DNA from: Okeania sp. SIO3B5
GTDB lineage: Bacteria > Cyanobacteriota > Cyanobacteriia > Cyanobacteriales > Microcoleaceae
Assembly (NCBI RefSeq): GCF_010692555.1
Contig: NZ_JAAHHG010000001.1
Span: 1 to 33,864 of the forward strand
Reading direction: 5' to 3'
DNA: 33,864 nt
The notes under the pieces were generated by a model. That model worked only from the letters and a program-made list of their open reading frames with translations. It searched no databases and had not been told where the DNA came from. Of this stretch, positions 7,923 to 17,911 are shown one piece after another (position 1 is the stretch's first letter; every line of letters begins with the position of its first letter). The translations under genes were made by a program, and so were the position numbers.

Positions 7923-8242
7923 TAATATCTATTTGTTCACAACCTTGTTTAATTGCTTCGCTCATATTTTGAAGGTCTTCAGGAGAAATTGAGCCAGCAA
8001 AAGGTTATTTCAGTTATCAGTAACTCTGCAATAAGGAGGCTTTACATTAGGAATATTTTATTTTTTTATCCCCTTAAAAGGGGAGGCTTTATACAAGAAT
8101 TTTGCGGTAATAATTGTTTTCCTGAAATACCTCTGACTTCAGTTTTTAGCAATTTCTGAGCAAATTCAAGCACCTGGTATTGCAAGTGTTGTGGCATGGA
8201 TTTTAATTGTTCGACTATTTCATCAATGGTAGACAGACTCAT
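7912..8242 (-). pseudogene. DUF2281-like antitoxin gene interrupted by a 110-bp insertion
   Basis: From ATG 8242 the frame reads MSLSTIDEIVEQLKSMPQHL...VLEFAQKLLKTEV, the usual start of a DUF2281-type antitoxin, and reaches GKQLLP. It then runs into foreign sequence and stops at 8066 (58 aa). The expected C-terminus, FAGSISPEDLQNMSEAIKQG...INEW, resumes at about 8005 and ends at TAA 7912-7914. It overlaps the vapC start. The inserted 105-115 bp (about 8005-8117) contains a CCCCTTTTAAGGGG palindrome and two GGAGGCTTTA words. The antitoxin is therefore split into two halves. Confidence 0.8.
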
Positions 8243-8281
8243 TAGATTTATCCTTTACTGAAAAGTCTTTTTAGTTAGTAA

Positions 8282-10113
8282 TTAAATCATATCAATTAGT
8301 TCATCATTGGCTTTTTCAGCATCTTCTACAAATTTTTCGATTGAGCTTCGGAGCTTTACAAGGTCTTTTTTAACCTTTCCTATTTCCTCAATAATACCTT
8401 GTTATTTTAAATGAATAAGTATGTTTTCAGGTAAGGGATTTAAGTTAAAAGAGTATATTGCTTCTTTGCCAATGTCGTCGTGTATTATATGATTGCCTGT
8501 TAAAGTCCATCTTTCGTCTCTAAAATAATTTCCTTTAGCAATATAATTTATTCTCTCTGAAATGAAAGTCCTTAGCTCTTTAAAGAGAGGTTCTATCTCT
8601 CTAATTTGTTCCAGATAATTTGCTTGATGACCCCTATAAAAAATTGTAAGGCTATGTTCGCCAATGCCAATTAATGAGTATGATTCGTTGACAATTTTAG
8701 AAATAAGCTCTTCATCATTATCGTTAGATAAGCTATTAATAACTTTATTAATCACAGGTAGCAAAAACAACTTTGAATAGGAAATTTTATCCATTTCCTC
8801 GCATAAAGATAAAAAGTTAGACCATTCATTTGTTGAATATAAAGTGCCTATAATTTTTTTTGAATAAATGATGTTTTTCTGCTCAATATTTAAGTCTGTT
8901 ATAAATAGGGCAACAAAGTATTCCTGAAGAGATTTGTGTGCAAATTGGATTTTATTACCGTCTTCTACCCAAAGAGCAAGACCTAGTTTTAAATCATCAA
9001 TAAATAAATGAGAGCTAAATTCACAATTCTCTAACTTCGATTTAATTGTCTCTAGAGTTTTTAGTACATAATCAAGGTCAAAATGTATTTTATTTCAAAA
9101 AAGCTAAGAAAACTAAAACGCTTTAAGACTTCCTCAAATTGTTCTTGATTTAGTTTGCTTCTACGTTGTCGAATATATCCAAGTTTGGACTTGCTATCAT
9201 GCTCTGTAAACAGTGCTTGAACAACACGCCGATAGAAGATGTACTTTTTATTTGGTATATCAGGGTTGCTTTGAAAAGTTAGAATATACAGAGATAAAAG
9301 AAGGGGATTAGACAAAAAACTTGTTATGTATGTTTGAGAGGTATTCTCTACAGACTGAATAATTTTTTGGCTGAGTTCATCTTCATTCTTTAACTGAAGC
9401 TTGATAAATCTTTTAACTTGTTCTTCGCCAAGAGTTTCAATCTGATAGTTATGAAATAATGGCATAAATTCTACATTAGTGTAAGGTCTTGAAGTTAAAA
9501 TATACTTATTGTCATTATACTTATGCAGAAAAGAAGTAAGTTGTTTAAGTATTGTTCTTTCAATATCATTATTTAGTTCATCAAATCCATCCAAGAAAAA
9601 TACAAACTTTCCTGTTTTGAGCCATTTCTTTAAAATATCAAAACTTTGAGATACTTGATTTTCAAATATTACTTCAGTAATATAATCTTCAATCGATCCG
9701 CTATAATCATTCAAATATCGGAATTCAATTAATATCGGTACACCATATTTTTCGACTATTGAATTAATAAATAAATGCTTAACTAGGGTACTTTTACCGC
9801 TACCAGCATTACCAAAAATAGTTACAAAATTAGTATTTATAAAGAAATTGGAAATTTTGTCTGTATTAATTATCTCTGCATTTCGTTGAAGATTAAGTGG
9901 AAAATAAATATCATATAAATATACAGGTTTATTACCATTTAAAATAGTTTTTATATAGGAGTATCGCTGTGTCTGTTTAGTAAAATATTTATGCAAACTT
10001 TTATCAAATAGACCTTTAGTTTCATTAGTGACTTTCCCTAAGAAAGAAAAAGACTCTTTAACTAACTGTGGAATAAAGCTTTTTATTGCTGCTTCAATGA
10101 CAATCTGTTCCAT
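8282..10113 (-). pseudogene. NACHT-domain NTPase, broken by a frameshift and a nonsense codon
   Basis: From ATG 10113 an N-terminal helical region of about 95 residues is followed by a NACHT/STAND ATPase: Walker A GNAGSGKST (101-109), Walker B FFLDGFDEL (172-180) and a TSRPY sensor (207-211). The frame ends at 9061. A one-base change in the A-rich run near 9092 restores the family sequence in the next frame, including the typical FAHKSLQEYFVALF segment (about 8925-8966), on to ILIHLK. There a TAA (8402-8404) interrupts. The same frame continues for 39 more codons (QGIIEEIGKVKKDLVKL...) to TAA 8282-8284. The ancestral protein was about 610 aa. Bacterial NACHT proteins include antiphage immune receptors; whether this one was is inference. 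Part of the N-terminal ATPase might still be made. Confidence 0.87.
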
Positions 10114-10314
10114 AACACCAAGTTTATAACTATAACTATTAATTGTATTGCAGTCGGAATATAATATTCTATCTAGGTTTTTTCATCAGATTGAAAAGTC
10201 CTTAGATAATGATTGTTATAATAATTCAGAAGTAAACCGAAAAAAGTTGATATTGTAAGTCTTTTACCTATTATTCAACCCTCTTCCTTTTAGGGAGAGG
10301 TAATTAGGGCTTGC

Positions 10315-10604
10315 CGATTAAATATCAAAGCATTTACTGATATTAGTAGTAGCATTTTTTGGTCTAAAAAAGTGTCAGCTTTTCAGTGGCAAGAGCTGCA
10401 TAAAGCTAGTATTTTGCTAGTATTTTGGGGCGATTATGGCAGAAAAATCACTCTTACAATTTTTCTGATTACCTCCTAATAAATTCCCATTTGTCCTGAC
10501 TTCCCCTCCCCTCCTGGGAGGGGCTAGGGGTGGGTTGGGAGGGGGAGGGGCTAGGGGTAGGTTGACTCCTACCACTACCGAAAGACTTTATTCAGCAAAC
10601 CCTA
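10315..10604 (-). mobile_element. MITE family 1, inverted copy
   Basis: The left end TAGGGCTTGCCGATTAAAT and the right end TTTATTCAGCAAACCCTA are terminal inverted repeats. Read on the - strand it follows the other copies, with the TAGGAGTC... / GGGGAATT blocks and a GC-rich inverted block (CCCCTCCTGGGAGGGG). Both flanks are AT next to the TAGGG/CCCTA ends, consistent with a 2-bp target duplication. It lies upstream of the NACHT pseudogene. There is no ORF. Confidence 0.78.
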
Positions 10605-10702
10605 ATTATCAATTATCCATTATCAATTATCCATTATTGAACTAACGTTTTTCCATTTATGATTCAAAATTTTTTCATCACATCATAAATATTAGTAAGA
10701 GT

Positions 10703-11081
10703 GCGATCGCACTCCCACCCGAAAATCCTTTACTCATCTTAATAAGCACCTACGCAGAGCGAATAACTTACTTCCAAAATACACGAAAATTTCTTGACAA
10801 GCAACTACCCTATATCTCTTACATATCAATACTTTTAATAAATGGCCTATTAGAATGCGATCGCACCCAAATTTACCCCATTTTTCCTCCGAAATAGCTC
10901 ATTTGAACTTTTTTTGGAAAATTCAGTTTAAATTCCTAATATATTTAGCAATAATTTATAATTTAAGATTATTATTATATTCGTTAGACCCTAAAAACCT
11001 TACAGGTAAAGACTTTCAGTTAAACTAACAGCAGCAAAAATCAATCTTCTTCCTTTTTCCTTCTTCCCTCTTCCCTCTTAC
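10703..11081 (+). repeat. 380-bp dispersed repeat, copy C
   Basis: Starts at GCGATCGCACTCCCAC and ends with a TTCTTCC polypyrimidine tail. It is colinear with A, B and D. The frame that is open in A and B is stopped here by TGA (in TTTCTTGACAAGC). It is directly followed by copy D, so C and D form a tandem pair ahead of dnaE. Confidence 0.85.
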
Positions 11082-11083
11082 TT

Positions 11084-11502
11084 GACGCGATAGAACTCCG
11101 TTCCGCTAGCGCGATCGCACTCCCTCTCACTAATTCTATTTTTCATCTTAATAAGCACCTACGCAGAGCGAATAACTTACTTCCAAAATACACGAAAATT
11201 TCTTGACAAGCAACTACCCTGTATTTCTTACATATCAATACTTATAACAAATAGCCAATGGAAGCACGATAACTACATTTAGCTGTGCTATCGCACTCTT
11301 TTTACCCCCTAAATAGCTCATTTGAACTTTTTTTGGAAAATTCAGTTTAAATTCCAAATATATTTAGCAATAATTTATAAGCTTAATTTATAGCAACTAT
11401 TCATTAAACCCTAAAAACTTTACAGGTAAAGACTTTCAGTCAAACCAACACCAGCAAAAATTAAATATCAACCTTCTTCCTTCTTCCTTCCTACTTCTTC
11501 CC
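11084..11502 (+). repeat. 380-bp dispersed repeat, copy D (immediately upstream of dnaE)
   Basis: It begins with the GC-rich leader GACGCGATAGAACTCCG, then the common body and polypyrimidine tail, and ends about 45 nt before the dnaE start codon. If dnaE is transcribed from within or just after it, this copy would supply the 5' untranslated region. That role is a guess from position alone. Confidence 0.82.
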
Positions 11503-11519
11503 TATAAAATAAAGCTACA

Positions 11520-11525
11520 TATAAT
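11520..11525 (+). promoter_or_regulatory. Possible -10 box of dnaE-N
   Basis: TATAAT lies 24 nt before the ATG. No convincing -35 hexamer stands 17 nt upstream, where the sequence is the polypyrimidine tail of repeat D. No Shine-Dalgarno precedes the ATG; the leader is AAATCTAAAAAAAATG. Confidence 0.35.
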
Positions 11526-11548
11526 ATTTATTCTAAAATCTAAAAAAA

Positions 11549-14500
11549 ATGTCATTTGTTGGCCTACATATTCATAGCGACTATAGCCTATTAGACGGGG
11601 CATCCCAATTACCACAATTAATAGATAGAGCCGTGGAACTAGGAATGCCAGCCATTGCTCTGACAGACCATGGAGTAATGTATGGGGCAATTCAATTAAT
11701 TAAACTCTGTAGAAATAAAGGAATTAAACCTATCATTGGCAATGAAATGTATGTGATAAATGGAGAAATTGAGAAACAACAAAGAGGCAAAAAATTTCAC
11801 CAAGTCGTATTAGCAAAAAATACTCAAGGCTATAAAAACTTAGTCAAACTAACAACCCTTTCTCACCTTCATGGTTTTCAAGGAAAAGGTATATTTGCTC
11901 GACCTTGTATTAACAAAGAATTACTAGAAAAATATCACGAAGGCTTGATAGTAACTAGCGGATGTTTGGCAGGAGAAGTACCGCAAAATATTATGCAGGG
12001 AAAATTTGAGGAAGCCAAGAAAATAGCTAAACGGTACAAAGATTTATTTGGAGAAGATTATTATTTGGAAATACAAGACCACGGTTTCCAAGAAGATAGA
12101 GTAGTAAATACTGGAATAGCTAGAATTGCCGAGAAATTAAACATAAAAATAGTAGCGACAAATGACTCTCATTTTATTTCTTGTCGAGACGTAGAAGCAC
12201 ACGACGCTTTGTTGTGTATTAACACTCAAAAATTAATAGCTGAAAAAAAAAGGATGCGGTATAGTGGCACCGAATATTTAAAGTCTGCTGAAGAGATGAA
12301 ATTATTATTTCGAGACCATCTAGAAAATGAAACTATAGAAGAAGCGATCGCTAATACATTAGAAGTAGCAAATAAAGTTAAAGCCTACGAAGGAATATTA
12401 GGAGAACCACGAATTCCTGACTATCCTATTCCACCAGAACATAATGCCGATACTTATCTGGAAGAACTAGCTTGGAAAGGATTATTGGAAAGGCTGAAAC
12501 TTAAACAAAAAAGTGAAATTTCCGCAGTATATAAAGAGCGGATGGAAACTGAATTAAAAGTTCTTCAGGATAAAGGCTTCTCTACATATTTTTTGGTAGT
12601 TTGGGATTACATAAAATATGCCAGAGATGAAAATATTCCTGTAGGTCCTGGTAGAGGAAGTGCTGCTGGTTCATTAGTTGCTTATTCTTTGCGAATTACT
12701 AATATAGATCCGGTACATCATGGCTTGTTATTTGAAAGATTTTTAAATCCCGAACGGAAATCAATGCCAGATATTGATACGGATTTCTGTATTGAAAGTC
12801 GGGATGACATGATTGATTATGTGACTGAACGGTATGGAGAAGAGAGAGTTGCTCAAATTATTACTTTTAACCGGATGACATCTAAGGCAGTATTAAAAGA
12901 TGTGGGGAGAGTGTTGGGAGTTTCGTTTGGGGAAGCGAATAAAATGGCAAAATTAATTCCTGTTGCCAGGGGTAAACCAGCAAAGTTAAAAGTGATGATT
13001 TCTGATGAAACTCCTTCCCCAGAATTTAAGGAAGCTTTTGAAAATAAAGAAATACAAATAGAAGATAATGAAGGGGGAGAAGTTAGTACAATTTCTGTCC
13101 GGCAATGGATAGAGATGGCAATTAGAATTGAGGGAACTAATAAAACTTTTGGAGTACACGCGGCAGGGGTAGTAATTTCTAAGGAACCTCTGGATGAAAT
13201 TGTGCCTTTGCAAAGAAATAATGATGGCTCGGTGATTACTCAGTATCACATGGAGGATATAGAGTCTTTGGGTTTGTTGAAGATGGATTTTTTGGGATTG
13301 AAAAATTTAACTATTATTCAGAATACTGCCAACTTAATTAAGAAAAATCATAATATTCCTCTAGTTCCAGACGAGTTACCCGCTAATGAAAGAAAGGCAA
13401 TGGAAATTTTGGCAAGAGGCAAGATTAAGAAAATGCCAGGTGATGTAAAAGAGACATACGACTTGATTAAATCTGGAGATTTGGAAGGAGTATTTCAGTT
13501 GGAATCTTCTGGGATGGTTGATGTGGTGAAAAAATTGAAGCCTACTTCTATTGAAGATATTTCTTCTATCTTGGCTTTGTATCGCCCCGGACCTTTAGAT
13601 GCTGGTTTAATTCCAAAATTTATTGACCGGAAACATGGGCGGGAGAAAATTGAATATCAAGATCCAAAGTTAGAGCCAATTTTGCAAGAAACTTATGGAG
13701 TTTTGTGTCTGCCTAAAGGAACTTTAATTGATAAACCAGATGGTTCGAGAGAGGCGATCGAAAATATTAAGAGTGGGGAGATAATTTTAACTTCGGATGG
13801 GAGGAAAGTTTGGGAGGCAAAAGTTGCTAAACAGTGGTGGAGTGGTGTTAGGGAAATATTAAAGATTACTTTGTCTAGCGGAACGGTAATTTATGCGGGA
13901 AAAAACCATCGCTTTTTAACGCCGGAAGGAGATAAGTTTGCTTGGGAGTTGAAACCTGGGGTGGAGGGAATTAAGAAGGGTAATATTTATGGTTCTGCGG
14001 TTTATGAAAAATGGCAAGTTTCTAGTAACCAGAAAAGACTGGGTAAAAATGAAGCTTATTTCTCAGATAGACAGAAACTAGAAAGTTGGGAAAAATCTAG
14101 AGAAAACCATCTACAGATTTCCTCTTTCTCTTTGAGAAATCCTTCAGAAAATTCCATTCCTCAGACAAATACTTCGAGTCGGAAAAATATGGAGTTTTCC
14201 CCGGAAAAAGCTACCTTATTTAGACCAACTAATTTCTCAGAGAAACCTCAGCCGGAAAATTGGGAAAATTTCCGAGAAAATTATCTACAGATTTTCTCTT
14301 TTTCTTTGGCAACTCCTTCAGAAAATTCTATTTCTCAGATAGATACTTCGAGTCTGAAAAATCTGGAGTTTTCCTTGTCAAAATCAACCTTATTCAGACA
14401 GAAAAATTTCTTAGATTTTTCTTTGGCAACTCCTTCGACAAATTCTATTTCTCAGATAGATACTTCGAGTCGGAAAAATCGGGAATCTTCTCTGTCAAAA

Positions 14501-17500
14501 CCAACCTTATTTAGACGGGCAAATTTCTTAGATAGACTAAAGCCAGAAAATCAGGAAAAGTTCCGAGAAAACTATCTACAGATTTCTTCTTTTCCTTTAG
14601 CAACTCCTTCAGAAAATTCTATTTCTCAGACAGATACTTCAAGTCGGAAAAATCTGGAGTCTTCCCTGGAAAAAGCTACCTTATTTAAACCGACAAATTT
14701 CTTAGATAGAGTGAAGTCGGAAAATGGGGAAAAATTTAGGGAAAGCCATCTAAAGATTTCCTCTTTCTCTTTAGCAACTCTTTCAGAAAATTCTATTTCT
14801 CAGACAGATACTTCAAGTCGGAAAAATCTGGAGTCTTCCCTGAAAAAAGCTACCTTATTTAAACCGACAAATTTCTCAGATAGAGGGAAGCTGAAAAATT
14901 GGGAAAATTTCCCAGAAAACTATCTACAGATTTCCTCCTTTCCTTTAGCAACTCCTTCAGAAAATTCTATTTCTCAGACAGATACTTCAAGTCGGAAAAA
15001 TATGGAGTCTTCCCTGAAAAAAGGTACTTTATTTAAACCGACAAATTTCTTAGATAGAGTGAAGTCGGAAAATGGGGAAAAATTTAGGGAAAGCCATCTA
15101 AAGATTTCCTCTTTCTCTTTAGCAACTCCTTCAGAAAATTCTATTTCTCAGACAGATACTTCAAGTCGGAAAAATATGGAGTCTTCCCTGAAAAAAGGTA
15201 CTTTATTTAAACCGACAAATTTCTTAGATAGAGTGAAGTCGGAAAATGGGGAAAAATTTAGGGAAAGCCATCTAAAGATTTCCTCTTTCTCTTTAGCAAC
15301 TCCTTCAGAAAATTCTATTTCTCAGACAGATACTTCAAGTCGGAAAAATATGGAGTCTTCCCTGAAAAAAGGTACTTTATTTAAACCGACAAATTTCTCA
15401 GATAGAGGGAAGCTGAAAAATTGGGAAAATTTCCCAGAAAACTATCTACAGATTTCCTCCTTTCCTTTAGCAACTCCTTCAGAAAATTCTATTTCTCAGA
15501 CAGATACTTCAAGTTGGAAAAATATGGAGTCTTCCCTGAAAAAAGGTACTTTATTTAAACCGACAAATTTCTCAGATAGAGGGAAGCTGAAAAATTGGGA
15601 AAATTCCCAAGAAAACTACCTACAGATTTCCTCCTTTCCTTTAGCAACTCCTTCAGAAAATTCTATTTCTCAGACAGATACTTCGATTCAGAAAAATCTG
15701 GAGTTTTCCTTCTCAAAACAAACCTTATTCAGACAGACAAATTTATCAGACTTTTCTTGGACAACTCCTTCAGAAGATTCCATTTTTCAGACGAATAGTT
15801 GGAGTCATAAAAATTGGGAAGAGTCTAACCAAGAAATCTACGAAAAAACTCATTTACAGGATGTCAGACTTGTTTATGTTGTCTCGGTGGAAGAAGCAGG
15901 AAAAGCAGAATGTTTTGATTTAGAAATGGAAGACCAAAACTCACCATACTTTCTAGCAGAAGGAGTAGTTGTTCATAATTGTTACCAAGAGCAAATTATG
16001 AAAATGGCTCAAGATTTAGCAGGATATTCTTTAGGAGAAGCAGATTTATTACGTCGTTGTCTAAGTGGTTCCACAAAAGTAATAGATGCAGCAACAGGCA
16101 ACTTAATTAGTCTCAAAGAAATAGCTGCCAAACCTGAGTATTGGTTGAGTCGAAAAGTCTTTTCTTTAGACATCAAAAGTCAACAAATTGTGCAAAAACC
16201 AATAACAGAAATTCATGCTAATGGTGTCCGAGATGTTTGGGAAATTACCACTCGTACAAATAGGAAAATTAGAGCTACAAACAACCACCTTTTTTATACA
16301 GTTTTAGGATGGAAACCTTTAGAAGATTTTGACCTAGGCGATCGCTTAGGTTTACCAAAAAAAATTCCGATTAATCATAGTAGTCAAATATCTGATGCTC
16401 AAATTAAACTTACTGCTTATTTAATAGGTGACGGACATCTAGAAGTTAGAAGTCAGAAGTCAGAAGTCAGAAGTTATTTCTGTAATAGCGATCCAGAATT
16501 AATTGCTGATTTTAATCGCTGTGCAGAAGAATTATTTGGCTCTTCAGCACCTGTCGATAAACAACTACATCCAGGAAAAAAATCAGTTATTTATGTCCGT
16601 ATAGGTTTTCTTTCAGCTTTTAATAATTGGGTAGATAATCATCTCAAACGTGCTAATTCACGGGATAAAGAAATTCCTAATTGGGTATTTTCTTTGTCTA
16701 AGAGTCAGTTACAAATTTTCTTAGGAATTTTATGGTCAACCGATGGTAGTTTTGACAAAAAAATTGGGCATACAGATTACAATTCTACCTCAGAAGTTTT
16801 AGTCAGACAAATCCAACATTTACTTCTGCGTTTAGGTATAGTTTCTCTGTTCAATATTAAAAAGATAAAATATCAAGGTAAGCCTTATCTTTCTTATCGG
16901 GTTCAAATTACAGGGCGTGAGGATATGCTCAAGTTTTGTGAATTAATACAGCCATATTTGAGTAGTTACAAAAAGCAGATTTGTCAAAGTTGTTATTTAG
17001 CTATCAAAGATAAGCAAAAGAATCAATCTAAACATTGCCTACCTCCAGAAATGCTTACCCTAATTGCACAAGCTAAAAAAGCTAGTGGAATGACTTGGAC
17101 AGAAATAGACAAAGCTGTCGGTGTATGTCGTGCCACAATGTCGTCAGGTTTGAATTTTCAAAACACCCCAACTAGGAGTTTATCCCGTCATAAAGTTAAT
17201 AATTTTGCCACAGCTTTTGCAGATGAAGAATTAAAAGCAATAGCTAATTCTGAAGTGTTTTGGGATGAGATTACTTCTATAGAATATATTGGCAAGGAAG
17301 AAGTTTTTGATTTGACAATTCCCGAAACTCATAATTTCATTGCTAATGATTTTATAGTTCATAACTGCATGGGTAAAAAAAAGGTTGCGGAAATGGAAAA
17401 GCATCGAGAAATATTTATTGATGGTGCAACTCAAAGAGGTGTTCATTCTGCCGTGGCACAAGATTTGTTTGAACAGATGATTAAATTTGCTGAATATTGT

Positions 17501-17845
17501 TTGGCTTATGAAACAGAAATTATGACTGTGGAATATGGTGCTATTCCTATTGGTAAAATTGTAGAAGACCGGATTGAATGTACTGTTTATACGGTAGATA
17601 AGAATGGATATGTTTATACACAGCCAATTGCTCAATGGCATAATCGGGGTATGCAGGAGGTTTATGAGTATAGTCTGGAAGATGGAACTGTTATTCGGGC
17701 AACTCCAGAACATAAGTTTATGGCTGAAGATGGTCAAATGTTGCCTATTGATGAAATTTTCGAGCGTAACTTGGATTTGAAGTGTTTATTTGAAGAAGGA
17801 AGAGGGATGAGGGAAGAAGGAAGAAGGAAAAAAGAAAGTATATAG
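11549..17845 (+). CDS. dnaE: DNA polymerase III alpha subunit, N-terminal half, with two cis inteins and a split-intein N-half
   Basis: The 2098-codon precursor holds 789 aa of DnaE. Extein 1 (residues 1-719) has the PHP domain ([15 protein letters not shown]) and the polymerase palm with MPDIDTDF (Asp408 and Asp410, with Asp412 in the same motif) and KMDFLGLKN (Asp580), the expected catalytic aspartates. Intein 1 (720-1477) follows YGVL. Extein 2 (1478-1503) is CYQEQIM...LLRR. Intein 2 is 1504-1939. Extein 3 (1940-1983) is CMGKKK...KFAEY. Residues 1984-2098 are the N-half of a split intein. Every intein starts with Cys and is followed by Cys, as needed for class 1 splicing, and all three sites are in highly conserved polymerase motifs. 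The partner gene is at 19101. Without splicing no replicative polymerase can form, so the gene is presumably functional. The start is set by the conserved MSFVGLH. Confidence 0.97.
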   Translation: MSFVGLHIHSDYSLLDGASQLPQLIDRAVELGMPAIALTDHGVMYGAIQLIKLCRNKGIKPIIGNEMYVINGEIEKQQRGKKFHQVVLAKNTQGYKNLVKLTTLSHLHGFQGKGIFARPCINKELLEKYHEGLIVTSGCLAGEVPQNIMQGKFEEAKKIAKRYKDLFGEDYYLEIQDHGFQEDRVVNTGIARIAEKLNIKIVATNDSHFISCRDVEAHDALLCINTQKLIAEKKRMRYSGTEYLKSAEEMKLLFRDHLENETIEEAIANTLEVANKVKAYEGILGEPRIPDYPIPPEHNADTYLEELAWKGLLERLKLKQKSEISAVYKERMETELKVLQDKGFSTYFLVVWDYIKYARDENIPVGPGRGSAAGSLVAYSLRITNIDPVHHGLLFERFLNPERKSMPDIDTDFCIESRDDMIDYVTERYGEERVAQIITFNRMTSKAVLKDVGRVLGVSFGEANKMAKLIPVARGKPAKLKVMISDETPSPEFKEAFENKEIQIEDNEGGEVSTISVRQWIEMAIRIEGTNKTFGVHAAGVVISKEPLDEIVPLQRNNDGSVITQYHMEDIESLGLLKMDFLGLKNLTIIQNTANLIKKNHNIPLVPDELPANERKAMEILARGKIKKMPGDVKETYDLIKSGDLEGVFQLESSGMVDVVKKLKPTSIEDISSILALYRPGPLDAGLIPKFIDRKHGREKIEYQDPKLEPILQETYGVLCLPKGTLIDKPDGSREAIENIKSGEIILTSDGRKVWEAKVAKQWWSGVREILKITLSSGTVIYAGKNHRFLTPEGDKFAWELKPGVEGIKKGNIYGSAVYEKWQVSSNQKRLGKNEAYFSDRQKLESWEKSRENHLQISSFSLRNPSENSIPQTNTSSRKNMEFSPEKATLFRPTNFSEKPQPENWENFRENYLQIFSFSLATPSENSISQIDTSSLKNLEFSLSKSTLFRQKNFLDFSLATPSTNSISQIDTSSRKNRESSLSKPTLFRRANFLDRLKPENQEKFRENYLQISSFPLATPSENSISQTDTSSRKNLESSLEKATLFKPTNFLDRVKSENGEKFRESHLKISSFSLATLSENSISQTDTSSRKNLESSLKKATLFKPTNFSDRGKLKNWENFPENYLQISSFPLATPSENSISQTDTSSRKNMESSLKKGTLFKPTNFLDRVKSENGEKFRESHLKISSFSLATPSENSISQTDTSSRKNMESSLKKGTLFKPTNFLDRVKSENGEKFRESHLKISSFSLATPSENSISQTDTSSRKNMESSLKKGTLFKPTNFSDRGKLKNWENFPENYLQISSFPLATPSENSISQTDTSSWKNMESSLKKGTLFKPTNFSDRGKLKNWENSQENYLQISSFPLATPSENSISQTDTSIQKNLEFSFSKQTLFRQTNLSDFSWTTPSEDSIFQTNSWSHKNWEESNQEIYEKTHLQDVRLVYVVSVEEAGKAECFDLEMEDQNSPYFLAEGVVVHNCYQEQIMKMAQDLAGYSLGEADLLRRCLSGSTKVIDAATGNLISLKEIAAKPEYWLSRKVFSLDIKSQQIVQKPITEIHANGVRDVWEITTRTNRKIRATNNHLFYTVLGWKPLEDFDLGDRLGLPKKIPINHSSQISDAQIKLTAYLIGDGHLEVRSQKSEVRSYFCNSDPELIADFNRCAEELFGSSAPVDKQLHPGKKSVIYVRIGFLSAFNNWVDNHLKRANSRDKEIPNWVFSLSKSQLQIFLGILWSTDGSFDKKIGHTDYNSTSEVLVRQIQHLLLRLGIVSLFNIKKIKYQGKPYLSYRVQITGREDMLKFCELIQPYLSSYKKQICQSCYLAIKDKQKNQSKHCLPPEMLTLIAQAKKASGMTWTEIDKAVGVCRATMSSGLNFQNTPTRSLSRHKVNNFATAFADEELKAIANSEVFWDEITSIEYIGKEEVFDLTIPETHNFIANDFIVHNCMGKKKVAEMEKHREIFIDGATQRGVHSAVAQDLFEQMIKFAEYCLAYETEIMTVEYGAIPIGKIVEDRIECTVYTVDKNGYVYTQPIAQWHNRGMQEVYEYSLEDGTVIRATPEHKFMAEDGQMLPIDEIFERNLDLKCLFEEGRGMREEGRRKKESI
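13706..15979 (+). other. Intein 1 of DnaE (758 aa, repeat-bearing, no endonuclease seen)
   Basis: Block A is [14 protein letters not shown], block B is about [18 protein letters not shown], and the C-terminal blocks F and G are [14 protein letters not shown] and EGVVVHN, followed by Cys. The ends therefore look splice-competent. Block B has GKNH where most inteins have T-x-x-H, and block F lacks the usual HNF segment, so the active site is somewhat atypical. No LAGLIDADG or HNH motif is visible. The space where an endonuclease normally sits is filled by about ten 58-aa repeats. Insertion is at YGVL/CYQEQ, the end of a strictly conserved polymerase helix. Confidence 0.93.
14062..15859 (+). repeat. 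In-frame 174-bp (58-aa) tandem repeat array inside intein 1
   Basis: The unit is [20 protein letters not shown] followed by a Lys-rich, Asn-rich part containing TLFKPTNF and HLK or NYLQ. The period is exactly 174 nt in the central copies (for example 15101 to 15275). From 14117 there are about nine full or nearly full units and two shortened, diverged ones at the end, preceded by a half unit. Central units are almost identical and alternate between two subtypes ([17 protein letters not shown] and [17 protein letters not shown]). Outer units are diverged, as expected from repeated unequal exchange in the middle. The unit is Ser/Asn/Lys-rich with no hydrophobic core and is probably disordered. 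Confidence 0.95.
16058..17365 (+). other. Intein 2 of DnaE (436 aa) with LAGLIDADG-type endonuclease
   Basis: Block A is [15 protein letters not shown], block B is [12 protein letters not shown], endonuclease block C is [11 protein letters not shown], block E is [11 protein letters not shown], block F is [13 protein letters not shown] and block G is DFIVHN, followed by Cys. The two dodecapeptide motifs keep their acidic residues (Asp in IGDGH and STDGS). A homing endonuclease function is therefore plausible, except that an 11-residue repeat-derived insert sits right after the first motif. Insertion is at LLRR/CMGKKK. Confidence 0.94.
16441..16475 (+). repeat. Five AGAAGTN heptamers inside the intein 2 endonuclease
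   Basis: The sequence is AGAAGTT, AGAAGTC three times, then AGAAGTT. It encodes [11 protein letters not shown] directly after the GDGHL motif. The reverse complement of this heptamer family (GACTTCT/AACTTCT) forms the intergenic arrays at 33345-33450 and 33703-33806. Confidence 0.9.
17498..17842 (+). other. N-terminal half of the split DnaE intein (IntN)
   Basis: 115 residues, from [20 protein letters not shown] through the block B segment [15 protein letters not shown] and [15 protein letters not shown]. The body is very close to the cyanobacterial DnaE IntN family (such as Npu and Ssp DnaE). The family IntN is usually about 102 residues (as in Npu). Here the last 15 or so residues ([18 protein letters not shown]) are encoded by a polypurine repeat and look like a read-through addition. 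It must associate with the C-half at 19101 to splice in trans. Confidence 0.96.
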
Positions 17846-17898
17846 ATTTGAAGAAGGAAGAAGGAAGAGGGAAGAAGGAAGAAGGAAAAAAGAAAGTA
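17788..17898 (+). repeat. Tandem polypurine repeat at the IntN stop codon
   Basis: Two head-to-tail copies (17788-17841 and 17845-17898) of a GAAGAAGGAAGAGGG-type unit ending GAAAGTAT. The first is translated as the IntN tail; the stop codon TAG sits at the junction. It is the complement of the TTCTTCC tails that end the 380-bp repeats. Confidence 0.85.
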
Positions 17899-17911
17899 TG
17901 ATAAGTATAGT

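Noticed and set aside
14260-15798. Additional long frames (84 and 67 aa) overlapping the intein repeat array
   Set aside because: They are alternate-frame translations of the same 174-bp units. The main frame continues the intein and polymerase on both sides.
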